From Leptobrachium leishanense (Eukaryota; Chordata; Amphibia; Anura; Megophryidae): a stretch of DNA of 64,000 nt. The stretch spans positions 19,306,611 to 19,370,610 of the forward strand of contig CM019065.1 in assembly GCA_009667805.1 (NCBI GenBank), written 5' to 3'. Positions 54,492 through 63,640 of the stretch are shown here, one piece after another (position 1 is the first letter of the stretch; the number at the start of each line of letters is the position of its first letter). The notes beneath the pieces are model-generated. The model did no database searches. It worked only from the letters and a program-made list of their open reading frames with translations, and was not told the origin of the DNA. Both the position numbers and the translations under genes were made by a program.

Positions 54492-57400
54492 CCCATGGCG
54501 CTAGTCGCTGTCTCTGTGGGGGCGAGGGTACAGTCTGTCCCAGCTGTGGTGGTACCCAAGTTACCCTATTCCCTTGTCTTAGGGAGGGATTTCCCGGACT
54601 TTCAGACCATATTGCAGGGATTATCCGTTGGTACGGCCACTGCCGACCTTGATGAGGGTACTAACGACATCACCGAGGTGTTCCCATTCCACAATACGTT
54701 TTTTTGTCAGAAACCTCCCAAACCCCGGAAAACACGCAGAGAGAGGCGAGAAGCCAAGCACGGCTTTACCAGAGCTCGGGCTGAGGCTCTGGTGAACACC
54801 CCGGCCAAAAGATCTCGAAAGGGGGTGGCCACCCAGGTGACAGAGACAGAATTGGGGGTCCCTGTAACACATACGAGTGAGGAGGTGAATGAGGCTCCTA
54901 ACTCTGGGGGCTCTACCTCCGATGGGAATGACTCAGGGGGAGGGATTTCCGGGAACACTGTTTTTGGGAATGACCAAGCTAGTGATCCTTTGTTGCAGAC
55001 TGCGAGAAGCAGGGTGATTGAGGTGAACGGGGTGCCGGTGGAAGGGGCAATAAAGAGTTATCCGTACTTTATTTTGAAGAGTGATCTGTTGTACCGGGTC
55101 ATTATGGAGGGAGGTCAGGAAATTGAACAGTTGGTGGTTCCGTCCTCTCAGACCAGAAAGGTACTCGACTTCGCTCATTCCCATGTGCTAGGAGGGCACT
55201 TAGGGGTTGAGAAGACCCAGGAGCAGGTCCTGCGCAGGTTCTTCTGGCCGGGGGTTTATGAGGCGGTGAAACGGTACTGTGCCTCATGCCCCGAATGTCA
55301 GTTGGCATCTCCTAAGCCACACTTGAGAGCCCCTCTCATACCCCTCCCGGTCATTGATGTCCCCTTTGAAAGGATCGCAATGGACATTGTGGGTCCGTTG
55401 GAAAAATCCGCACGTGGACACCATTACATATTGGTGATCCTGGACTATGCCACCCGGTATCCTGAAGCCGTTCCCTTGCGCAAAGCAAATGCAATGAACA
55501 TTGCCCGAGAGTTGGTTCAGGTATTCGCACGAGTGGGCATCCCGAAAGAGATCCTGACCGATCAGGGTACTCCATTTGTTTCCCGTCTGATGAAAGAGCT
55601 GTGTCACTTGTTAAAGATACAGGCGCTAAAGACCTCCGTGTATCACCCGCAGACAGATGGGCTTGTCGAGCGGTTCAACCGCACCCTAAAGGGGATGCTG
55701 AGGAAGGTTGTTAGCAGGGAAGGAAAGGACTGGGACATGTTATTGCCCTACTTGTTGTTTGCTATACATGAGATTCCCCAGAGCTCGACCCGCTTCTCTC
55801 CGTTCGAACTCCTATATGGCAGGCACCCATGTGGTCTGCTGGATATACTCAGGGAAACGTGGGAGGAGCAGGGAGTGACCGGAACCAACCCGATACAATA
55901 TGTTGTAAGCATACGCGAGCGGCTGGCTCGGGTTATCCCCCTGGTACGTCAGCATATGGAAAAGGCACAGGAGACCCAATCCCGTATCTATAACCAGAAG
56001 GCCACCACAAGACGGTTCTCGCAAGGGGACAGGGTGATGGTACTGGTTCCGACTACAGAAAGCAAACTTCTGGCTCAGTGGCAAGGACCATATGAGGTCC
56101 TGGAACAGACAGGCCCTGTCAACTACAGGATTAGGCAGCCTGACTGCCGGAAGAAGGAGCAGATCTACCATGTCAATCTCCTAAAGCCATGGCAAGACAG
56201 AGAGGCCTGCGTGTCCCAGACCGGCCATGCCCAGTCCGGTCCTCAGGCCCCAGAGCCTGGGGTGGCTATTTCCCCTGAGCTGACTCCCTGCCAGGTAGAG
56301 GAAGTCAACCGAATGGTCGAGAGGAATAGGGATGTGTTCTCACCGATACCGGGTAGAACACATGACGTGTTTCACGACATTGTGACCGAAACCAGTGTAG
56401 CGGTTAGACTGAAACCCTACCGGATACCGGAAGCCAAAAGAGAGGCAGTCAGACTAGAAGTCAAGAAAATGCTAGAGCTTGGGGTCATTGAGCCATCCCA
56501 CAGTAATTGGTCCAGCCCCATCGTTTTGGTGCCAAAGCCAGACGGCTCTACCAGATTTTGTAACGACTTCAGGAAGCTGAATGAAATCAGCAAGTTTGAT
56601 GCCTATCCCATGCCCCATGTGGATGAGCTGGTAGAGAGATTGGCAAAAGCCAGATACCTCTCGACTCTTGATCTGACGAAAGGGTATTGGCAGATACCCC
56701 TAACCGGAAGAGCCAGGGAGAAAACAGCCTTTGCCACCCCAGACGGGTTATTTCATTACAGAATTATGCCCTTTGGCCTTCATGGAGCCCCAGCCACCTT
56801 CCAGCGGCTCATGGACAAGCTGCTCAGGCCTCACGTCCAGTACGCTGCGGCATACCTGGATGACGTCGTCATCCATAGCACGGATTGGGAGTCCCATCTG
56901 CCGAAGGTTGAGGCTGTGCTCGACACGTTCAGAAGGACCGGTCTAACAGCCAACCCCTCCAAGTGTTCTATTGGGCTGGCGGAGGCTAAGTACTTGGGCT
57001 ATGTGGTTGGAAGGGGATCGGTGAAACCCCAAGTCCATAAGGTGGAGGCAATACGGAGTTGGCCTCAACCTCTTAGGAAAAAACAGGTGAGGGCCTTCCT
57101 AGGGATTGTCGGCTACTACCGCCGGTTCATACCCCATTTTGCGACTAGGGCGGCGCCGCTAACCGACCTTATTAAAGGCAAAAGCCCCGATATGGTGAGA
57201 TGGGACGGTAAGGCTGAGGAGGCCTTTGGCGATCTGCGCTCTGCGTTGTGTGACCGGCCCTTCCTCATGGCACCGGACTTCGGGACTGAGTTCTTCCTGC
57301 AGACGGATGCCTCGGAGGTTGGTTTGGGGGCTGTGCTCTCGCAGTATGTGGATGGTGAGGAGCATCCGGTATTTTACCTGAGCAGGAAACTGCTGCCCCG

Positions 57401-57794
57401 GGAACAGCGCTATGCCGTGATCGAGAAGGAGTGTCTGGCGATTAAATGGGCCACAGAGATGCTACGGTACTATTTACTGGGCAGGCAGTTTACCCTGGTC
57501 ACCGACCACGCCCCTCTGAGGTGGATGCACAGTAACCGGGACCGCAATTCCCAGATCCTTCGGTGGTTCCTCTCCTTACAGCCCTTCAAGTTTGTAGTGC
57601 AGCACAGGGCGGGCCTTCTCCACGGCAACGCCGATGCGCTGTCTCGGGCCCATGGGCTCTCCGCTATGGTCGCTTCTCACCCTGGTGTTGCGCTGGGGAG
57701 GGGGATATGTGACGGGTTCACTCGGGGCAGGCTATGTGAGGGACGGTACCTGAGTAGACGGCTGGAAGTAGCCACCTTCCCAGTTCAGGGTTAA
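54492..57794 (+). CDS. Gmr1-like pol (integrase-RT-RNase H)
   Basis: A 1099-codon frame from ATG 54495. Residues about 225-285: integrase zinc domain (HVLGGHLGVEK, CPECQLA). About 295-391: catalytic core with MDIVGP, TDQGTPF and VERFNRTLK; the last two acidic residues are 35 apart, the classic D35E spacing. About 500-550: GDRVMVLVP and GPYEVLEQTGPVNYR. About 640-870: RT with FCNDFRKLNEI and AAYLDDVVIHS (about 787). From 930: RNase H ([24 protein letters not shown]). It ends inside the 3' LTR. All catalytic motifs are present. Confidence 0.93.
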   Translation, partial: PMALVAVSVGARVQSVPAVVVPKLPYSLVLGRDFPDFQTILQGLSVGTATADLDEGTNDITEVFPFHNTFFCQKPPKPRKTRRERREAKHGFTRARAEALVNTPAKRSRKGVATQVTETELGVPVTHTSEEVNEAPNSGGSTSDGNDSGGGISGNTVFGNDQASDPLLQTARSRVIEVNGVPVEGAIKSYPYFILKSDLLYRVIMEGGQEIEQLVVPSSQTRKVLDFAHSHVLGGHLGVEKTQEQVLRRFFWPGVYEAVKRYCASCPECQLASPKPHLRAPLIPLPVIDVPFERIAMDIVGPLEKSARGHHYILVILDYATRYPEAVPLRKANAMNIARELVQVFARVGIPKEILTDQGTPFVSRLMKELCHLLKIQALKTSVYHPQTDGLVERFNRTLKGMLRKVVSREGKDWDMLLPYLLFAIHEIPQSSTRFSPFELLYGRHPCGLLDILRETWEEQGVTGTNPIQYVVSIRERLARVIPLVRQHMEKAQETQSRIYNQKATTRRFSQGDRVMVLVPTTESKLLAQWQGPYEVLEQTGPVNYRIRQPDCRKKEQIYHVNLLKPWQDREACVSQTGHAQSGPQAPEPGVAISPELTPCQVEEVNRMVERNRDVFSPIPGRTHDVFHDIVTETSVAVRLKPYRIPEAKREAVRLEVKKMLELGVIEPSHSNWSSPIVLVPKPDGSTRFCNDFRKLNEISKFDAYPMPHVDELVERLAKARYLSTLDLTKGYWQIPLTGRAREKTAFATPDGLFHYRIMPFGLHGAPATFQRLMDKLLRPHVQYAAAYLDDVVIHSTDWESHLPKVEAVLDTFRRTGLTANPSKCSIGLAEAKYLGYVVGRGSVKPQVHKVEAIRSWPQPLRKKQVRAFLGIVGYYRRFIPHFATRAAPLTDLIKGKSPDMVRWDGKAEEAFGDLRSALCDRPFLMAPDFGTEFFLQTDASEVGLGAVLSQYVDGEEHPVFYLSRKLLPREQRYAVIEKECLAIKWATEMLRYYLLGRQFTLVTDHAPLRWMHSNRDRNSQILRWFLSLQPFKFVVQHRAGLLHGNADALSRAHGLSAMVASHPGVALGRGICDGFTRGRLCEGRYLSRRLEVATFPVQG

Positions 57795-58140
57795 CTGAAG
57801 GATTGCTCATTTACCACAGCTGCCCCACCTTTCCCTATAAGAAGTCTCAGTTCCTTCCAGTTCATTGAGGGGTTTGGAGACAGAAGGAGGAAGGAGTTGG
57901 AGACTGTGGTGGAAAAAGTAAGGAATCTGTTATATTGGAAAGTGTGTTTTGTTTTACTGGGGGAACCCGTTTAGTGGGACCAGGGGTAGACAGGTTCGTC
58001 TATTGTCAGGTAGCCTCCCAAAAGGGAGTAGGATTTTTTTTGTTGTTTATTTTCTCTGTTTGTGGAAAACCCCTTTGCTGCTGCAAATAAAACGCTTAGA
58101 AAACCCACGTTGCTGTGTCCGCAGTACCTGCTTCTCCACA
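57708..58140 (+). repeat. Gmr1-like element 3' LTR (433 bp)
   Basis: Matches the 5' LTR nearly base for base. The polypurine tract GGGGAGGGGGATA lies just before it (57695-57707). Confidence 0.93.
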
Positions 58141-58194
58141 ATATATATATATAGCTCCAGGCACAGACCCCCCCTCCCAGAATTATATACACAG

Positions 58195-58345
58195 CGCTGA
58201 ATCCACAGAATAACATACACAGCACTGAGCCCCCAGGATAATATACACAGCACTGTGCCCCCAGAATAATATGCACAGCACTGAGCCCCCAGAATAATAT
58301 GCACAGCACTGAGCCCCCAGAATAATATGCACAGCACTGGTTATA
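58195..58345. repeat. 28-30-bp tandem repeat
   Basis: About five units of 'cagaataatatgcacagcactgagccccc', directly before the longer minisatellite. Confidence 0.85.
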
Positions 58346-58374
58346 TGGATATATTTTCCCCAGTTTACATGGAT

Positions 58375-59222
58375 ATAATTGCCCCCAGCTCATATGGGTA
58401 TATATTGCCCCCAGCTCGTATGGATAATGCCCCCCCCAGCTCTCATGGATAATGCCCCCCCAGCTCTCATGGATAATGCCCCCAGTCTCATGGATAATGC
58501 CCCCCCAGCTCTCATGGATAATGCCCCCAGGTCTCATGGATAATGCCCCCCCACTCTCATGGATATTGCCCCCCCAGGTCTCATGGATATTGCCCCCAGG
58601 TCTCATGGATATTGCCCCCCCAGGTCTCATGGATATTGCCCACCCTCAGGTCTCATGGATAATGCCCCCCAGGTCTCATGGATATTGCCCCCCCAGGTCT
58701 CATGGATATTGCCCCCAGGTCTCATGGCTATTGCCCCCAGCTCTCATGCATATTGCCCCCAGATCTCATGGAAATTGCCCCCAGGTCTCATGGATTGTGT
58801 CCCCAGGTCTCATGGATATGCCCCAGGTCTCATGGCTATTGCCCCCAGGTCTCATGGAAATTGCCCCCCAGGTCTCATGGCTATTGCCCCCAGGTCTCAT
58901 GGAAATTGCCCCCAGGTCTCATGCATATTGCCCCAAGTCTCATGGATATTGCCCCCCAGGTCTCATGGATATTGCCCCCAGGTCTCATGGAAATTGCCCC
59001 CAGGTCTCATGGAATTGCCCCCAGGTCTCATGGAAATTGCCCCCAGGTCTCATGGAAATTGCCCCCAGGTCTCATGCATATTGCCCCCCAGGTCTCATGG
59101 ATATTGCCCCCAGGTCTCATGCATATTGCCCCCCAGGTCTCATGCATATTGCCCCCAGGTCTCATGGATATTGTCCCCCGTGTCATGGATATTGTCCCCC
59201 GTGTCATGGATATTGTCCCCAG
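58375..59222. repeat. 22-24-bp minisatellite (about 35 units)
   Basis: Unit CAGGTCTCATGGATATTGCC plus CCC, with variants (CAGCTCTCATGGATAATGCC at the left end). In reverse complement it resembles the 28150-28715 unit (CCCCCAGCTCATGGATTTGC). All three frames are open for long stretches because the unit lacks stops; not coding. Confidence 0.93.
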
Positions 59223-59257
59223 CTCACCTCTGCTTCTTCTGTGGCTGCTGCCGCTGC

Positions 59258-59399
59258 CGCCGCCGCCGCACATTGCAGGCGGCCGCGTGCTTCCTGCTTC
59301 AACGCCACTGACAGGAAGTGAAGCCGAGCGGCTCCACTTCCGGTCAGCGGGCCGTTCTAACAGGATGCACGCGGCCGCCGGCAATGTGCGGCGGCGGCG
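59258..59399. repeat. GC-rich hairpin
   Basis: CCGCCGCCGCACATTGC at the left pairs with GCAATGTGCGGCGGCGG at the right; GGCGGCCGCGTGC and CCACTGACAGGAAGTG pair with partners further in. Order (short repeat, minisatellite, hairpin) mirrors the hAT element at 27.8-29.0 kb in reverse. Confidence 0.85.
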
Positions 59400-59803
59400 T
59401 TCGGGCTCGGGCCACAGCGGGAACGCTGCGTTCCCGCAGCGTTTCCGCTGTGGGAGAAGTGCGGGAACGCCGTTCCTGCGCGTTCCCGCTCGACTCGAGC
59501 CCTGGCTGCAGGTCCCTGGAGACTGATATATATATATATATCAATTTGCATTTATTTTTGCTCACACACACCGTTCATTTCTGTTGAGTTTTATTGTAGT
59601 GGATTCTGTGATACGCTCATATTTGTAAAATTGCTTCTGTCCTTAAAGGGTTAATAAAGGAGTATTTATTAGGACACGAAAAATAGTCCTAATAATCAGT
59701 TTTTCCCTGGGCGTGAGCGTATCCCCATCTATTTTTCCAGAAAAAAAGCACGGCAATTAATCAGTGATTGATTCTGTAGGTGTGACTGTTGTTTGACTTA
59801 CAG

Positions 59804-60031
59804 CTGTCATACTACATCCAAAATGTAAAAGTGAAGCTGAGCAATGGCAGGGAGCTCTTCTTCGACAAAAATGGTGACCCACCTGCAGTGTATGATATCG
59901 TAAACTGGCAAGTGAATGCAGATGGCACAATGAGACACGTGAAAGTGGGCATCTACGACACCACAAGGAAGGATGGAAATATCCTTGTTATAAATGGAAG
60001 TGCCATGAAGTGGGCATTCGGCCTGTCACAG
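59804..60031 (+). CDS. V2R gene 2, exon 4
   Basis: 228 nt, acceptor TTGACTTACAG, donor TCACAG/GTATG. LSYYIQNVKVKLSNGRELFF and NGDPPAVYDIVNWQ. By eye only two residue changes from gene 1 (V to L, A to T), making it the most conserved large exon between the two genes. Confidence 0.93.
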
Positions 60032-60755
60032 GTATGTTTTCTTACTCATGTATTTCCAGCTCAACACGTTTCATATCATTTTACAATGGGTAAACAGGAT
60101 GGAATGAAGATGGGCGTCTGGTCAGAACGTTTTGGATAAGACTCAGTAGAAGAACCATGTGGGAACCATAGCAATACCGTATTAGTTCTGACCTTCAGCT
60201 TGACCCAAACATAAAAAAAGGAAAATGAATATCATTGGTCTTTATAAAGCCATGAAAAAAAATACAACCAAGAAACTTCAAGCAGTTTATGCATTCTTAA
60301 GTTGATCATCAGAGAGGTATGAGTGCTCAGTCAATTGGATTCCTCACGATGAGAGGCACTGGCCGATCAGCTCACCTCTTCACATCCTAGGCAGTGCAGA
60401 TCATAACCACAAGTGGCTGTCCCAGTGTGAGCTGGCTAACAGTCTTTTAGGCATATGCCAGCCCTTCGCTTTGGAAGGCTGTCCTTGGGTTTTCCGAGGG
60501 AGACCAGGTTTGGGAAGATCTAGCACACCACCACCAAATAGCTCAAATAATCTGTTCATGGAGACTCGAGTGTGTCTTAAATTCCATTAACCTAAAATTT
60601 ACCCCAAATCCAAATAATACAATTATTTTAAATGTTGTAGATTTGAAAAATCCCTGAAAACTGTAAATTCAAGTCAACAAAATGCAGTTTTTAAATGCAT
60701 GAAAAATACTAATTTTGAAAAGACAAAAATGTTTTATTCTGGTATTCTACTGCAG

Positions 60756-60879
60756 GTTCCTGTCTCTGTCTGCACCCCGAGCTGTCCAGTTGGTTTTAGG
60801 AAGGTGCTCAGGAGGGATATGCCGGTCTGCTGCTTTGAGTGTGTTTCTTGCCCACTGGGAGAAATCTCCAACACGACAG
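60756..60879 (+). CDS. V2R gene 2, exon 5 (cysteine-rich linker)
   Basis: 124 nt, acceptor TTCTACTGCAG, donor ACGACAG/GTGTGT, phase 1. VPVSVCTPSCPVGFRKVLRR then the CCFECVSCP cluster. Confidence 0.92.
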
Positions 60880-60924
60880 GTGTGTGTATTCTAAAGGATA
60901 TTCATATGACTAAATGTAGATCAA

Positions 60925-61082
60925 TAGTGTTGTTTTTTAATATCTTGAATTTTATAACTCTATGTTTCTGTAACAAATGTAAAATTTCAATGTTTTTGAA
61001 CCCAGGACATACTTGAAAACGAGAGAAATCTCAATATATTCTTCCTGGTAAAATATTTTATAAATAAATAAATAAATAAATG
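60925..61082 (+). mobile_element. Interspersed repeat with (AAAT)n tail in intron 5
   Basis: Absent from gene 1, where 'gtagatcatcgactagagagg' is continuous. It ends GAACCCAGGACATACTTGAA...TAAATAAATAAATAAATGAC, as at 33951-34027. LINE- or SINE-type by its tail. Confidence 0.75.
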
Positions 61083-61254
61083 ACTACAGAGAGGTGAAAA
61101 TCTACATTTTATAACATGAAGTAACTGATGCCCAAAAAATTTAATTGATCAAATGAGTCACATCCACTCAACTCGAACAAGCCAAGAGCAACTTTAATTA
61201 AGAGCAAGTGAAATTAGATGCACTTATATTCCAACTCTGTATGGTTTCTTTCAG

Positions 61255-62159
61255 ATTCCCTTGACTGCATCAAGTGTCCATGGGATAAATGGCCCAACAT
61301 TCAGAAAGACAAATGTCACCCAAAGAGCAGAGAGTTCCTCTCCTTTGAAGAACCTTTGGGTTCCACCATAGTTACCATAAGTGTTTTCTCCTCCTTGCTG
61401 CCCCTTTCTGTCTTTGGTATTTTCATTTGTTACAAGAACACCCCGATCGTCCGAGCAAATAACTTCTCTCTGAGTTGTCTTCTCCTCATCTCCATGTCTC
61501 TCTGCTTCCTCACCTCCTTAGCTTTTATCGGTTACCCTCAGGCTCAGAAATGTCTCTTACGACAAGTCACATTCGGTACAATCTTTACACTTTGTGTCTC
61601 CTGTATTTTGGCTAAAACCTTCATGGTGGTCTTTGCCTTCATGGCCACAAAGCCTGGGAGTAGATTAAGACAATGGGCCAGCCCTCGAGTTTCCTACATA
61701 ATTGTTGTCTTGGCCTCCTTCTTACAGTTAGTTTTGTGCATCTCTTGGATCTCACTTGCTCCTCCATTCCCAGAAGACAACATACAAACCAAACCAGGAA
61801 TTATCATTGTCGAATGTAATGAAGGTTCATCCACTGCATTTTGGTGCATGTTGGGGTATCTTGGTCTCCTGGCCACCATCAGTTTCATTGTTGCCTTCTT
61901 GGCCAGAAGACTTCCCGACAGTTTCAACGAGGCCAAGTTCATCACCTTCAGCATGCTGGCCTTCCTCAGTGTCTGGGTCTCCTACATACCGGCTTCTCTT
62001 AGTTCTTCTGGAAAGTACACAGTGGCCATGGAGGTCTTTGCCATCCTGTCTTCAACCTGGGCTCTGGTTATTTGCATGTTTGCACCAAAATGTTTTATTA
62101 TATTGTTCAGACCTGACATGAACTCGAAGGAACATCTCATGGGGAAAAGTAAAATATAA
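61255..62159 (+). CDS. V2R gene 2, exon 6 (seven-helix membrane domain)
   Basis: 905 nt from TTTCTTTCAG to TAA. Completes the cysteine-rich domain (DCIKCP..KCHP) and encodes seven helices ending [20 protein letters not shown]. Changes from gene 1 are mostly conservative in the helices, clustered at TM1, the TM3 start and the loop before TM7 ([10 protein letters not shown] versus ISTFLSSTGK). The 3' 280 bp recur in the next 2 kb as partial copies. Confidence 0.95.
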
Positions 62160-62168
62160 AAGGAAAAA

Positions 62169-62174
62169 AATAAA
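62169..62174 (+). terminator. Candidate poly(A) signal of V2R gene 2
   Basis: AATAAA ten bases after the stop, as in gene 1; also copied at about 63277. Confidence 0.45.
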
Positions 62175-62303
62175 AGAATATTCCCATTACTCATGTAACA
62201 TCAAGTTAAACTCCTTCTTCTTATATAAAATATATTCAACCTGAGACTATCCCTGTGTGACACTGATCATAGCTACAACCATTAAAGGGCAACTGCAACG
62301 TTA

Positions 62304-62945
62304 CTGTTAAATTAACAAATAGCTCAGTCAGTAAAAAAGGGGGACAAAACATTTTTTAGATACATAAACGAGAAAAGAAAAGTAAAACAAGGATTAGTTA
62401 GATTAAAAACAAAGGAAGGAAGGTATGTAGAAGAGGATAAAAGTCTCGCTGACTGCCTCAATGAATATTTTTGTTTAGTCTTTGCAGAAGAAAAGGAAGG
62501 AAAGGGACCTCAGGAGGAAACACTAACGAGACATTTACATATGAGTTTACAAAGGAGGAGGTTCTACAGCGGCTGTCTAAAGTAAAGACAAATAAGTCAA
62601 TGGAGCCTGATGGGATCCACCCTAAATTATTAAAAGAGCTCAGTGATGTAATAGCAAAACCGTTAACAAGGATTGGTTAAATAAATCTGTTAACGGGAGT
62701 CGTCCCAGAAGACTGGAAATTAGCAAATGTTGTGCCCATTTACAAGAAGGGTAGTAGGGAGGAATCGGGGAACTATAGAACTGTTAGTCTTACCTCAGTA
62801 GTGGGGAAATTAATGGAAACCATGTTAAAGGAAAGGATTGTTGAACATCTAAAAACACATAGATTACAGGATCAGAAACAACGTGGGTTTACCTCAGGGA
62901 GATCATGCCAAACTAATCTTACCATCAGTTTCATTGTTGCCTTCA
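62304..62945 (+). mobile_element. CR1-type LINE RT fragment
   Basis: After the V2R 3' flank: decayed lead-in, then YEFTKEEVLQRLSKVKTNKS, DGIHPKLLKELSDVIAKPL, DWKLANVVPIYKKGSREESG, NYRTVSLTSVVGKLMETMLK and [11 protein letters not shown], the CR1 RT N-terminal half. A stop appears where a 27-bp segment (62664-62692) is inverted. It ends abruptly in V2R sequence, giving a chimeric open frame without biological meaning. Confidence 0.88.
62662..62694. other. Microinversion in CR1 fragment
   Basis: Between shared TTAAC and GTTAA borders, AACAAGGATTGGTTAAATAA here is the reverse complement of the corresponding part of the second copy (63371-63403), whose orientation keeps the RT frame open (the usual CR1 reading). 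The flanking sequence is otherwise the same in both. Confidence 0.88.
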
Positions 62946-63007
62946 TGGGTTTACCTCAGGGAGATCATGCCAAACTAATCTTACCATCAGTTTCATTGTT
63001 GCCTTCT
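62884..63007. repeat. 62-bp tandem duplication across a CR1/V2R junction
   Basis: 'tgggtttacctcagggagatcatgcc' through 'accatcagtttcattgttgccttc' occurs at 62884-62945 and again at 62946-63007, duplicating the very breakpoint between CR1 and V2R sequence. Confidence 0.9.
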
Positions 63008-63345
63008 TGGCCAGAAGACTTCCCGACAGTTTCAACGAGGCCAAGTTCATCACCTTCAGCATGCTGGCCTTCCTCAGTGTCTGGGTCTCCTACATACCGG
63101 CTTCTCTTAGTTCTTCTGGAAAGTACACAGTGGCCATGGAGGTCTTTGCCATCCTGTCTTCAACCTGGGCTCTGGTTATTTTCATGTTTGCACCAAAATG
63201 TTTTATTATATTGTTCAGACCTGACATGAACTCGAAGGAACATCTCATGGGGAAAAGTAAAATATAAAAGGAAAAAAATAAAAGAATATTCCCATTACTC
63301 ATGTAACATCAAGTTAAACTCCTTCTTCTTATATAAAATATATTC
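62983..63345 (+). pseudogene. V2R exon 6 end plus 3' flank, partial copy 2
   Basis: Starts at the TM5 helix ([20 protein letters not shown]) and runs to the stop (63265-63267) and on through the 3' flank to 'aaaatatattca', then joins CR1. It is almost identical to 61873-62234; the change seen is Cys to Phe in LVIFMF. Very recent duplicate without start or upstream exons. Confidence 0.92.
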
Positions 63346-63505
63346 AGCTCAGTGATGTAATAGCAAAACCATTAACAGATTTATTTAACCAATCCTTGTT
63401 AACGGGAGTCGTCCCAGAAGACTGGAAATTAGCAAATGTTGTGCCCATTTACAAGAAGGGTAGTAGGGAGGAATCGGGGAACTATAGAACTGTTAGTCTC
63501 CCTTT
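63346..63505 (+). mobile_element. CR1-type LINE fragment, second copy
   Basis: LSDVIAKPLTDLFNQSLLTG and VVPEDWKLANVVPIYKKGSR as at 62639-62790, in the intact orientation at the inverted spot. It ends at NYRTVSL. Confidence 0.85.
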
Positions 63506-63535
63506 TACCTTCTTGTTCTCTTTTTTGATTCTACT

Positions 63536-63616
63536 TATCTCAGCGCGTCCTCCGCAGCCACCGCTTCCTGCGGGAGGATGTGCTGAGCGCGTCCTCCGCA
63601 GCGAAGTGGTTAAACT
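63536..63616. mobile_element. End of a TTAA-type element (same family as 1026-2263)
   Basis: CAGCGCGTCCTCCGCAGCC and, at the right, TGAGCGCGTCCTCCGCAGCG followed by AAGTGGTTAA. Read inward from TTAA it gives CCACTTCGCTGCGGAGGACG, matching the 1026 end closely. Only about 80 bp are present. Confidence 0.75.
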
Positions 63617-63640
63617 AATAATAATAATTGTTGATGGGAT

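Larger units (their letters stand above)
52810..58140 (+). mobile_element. Gmr1-like Gypsy LTR retrotransposon (nearly intact)
   Basis: LTRs 52810-53241 and 57708-58140 (TGTGACGG...TCCACA) differ at about four places by eye, so it is young. In pol, the integrase comes before RT and RNase H, the reverse of ordinary Gypsy order; this is the defining trait of the Gmr1-like group of deuterostome Ty3/Gypsy elements. Gag resembles the SCAN domain. Only one frameshift (near 53690) and one in-frame stop (54489-54491) separate it from continuous coding. Primed by tRNA-Leu. Confidence 0.95.
51684..59755. mobile_element. 8-kb composite insertion in intron 3 of gene 2
   Basis: Gene 1 runs from 'aattacccaaa' directly into 'taaaatcagtgattgattctg' before exon 4; in gene 2 the two parts are about 8 kb apart. 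The inserted block has roughly inverted ends (GTGGTTTTTTTCAG near 51690; CGTGCTTTTTTTCTGG inward from 59754). It holds a GC-rich part (51700-52250), a TA microsatellite carrying a Gmr1-like Gypsy, two tandem arrays and a GC hairpin. It could be one non-autonomous DNA element of about 2.7 kb plus the Gypsy. No coding sequence of its own. Confidence 0.55.

Noticed and set aside
58452..59526. Three overlapping plus-strand frames of 250-289 codons with a LMDIAPRSHG-type repeat
   Set aside because: By-product of a 22-24-bp minisatellite; the same repeat is open in all three frames.
62732..63229. 165-codon open frame joining CR1 RT to receptor-like residues
   Set aside because: A chance chimera across a rearrangement junction; the V2R part is read out of its own frame.
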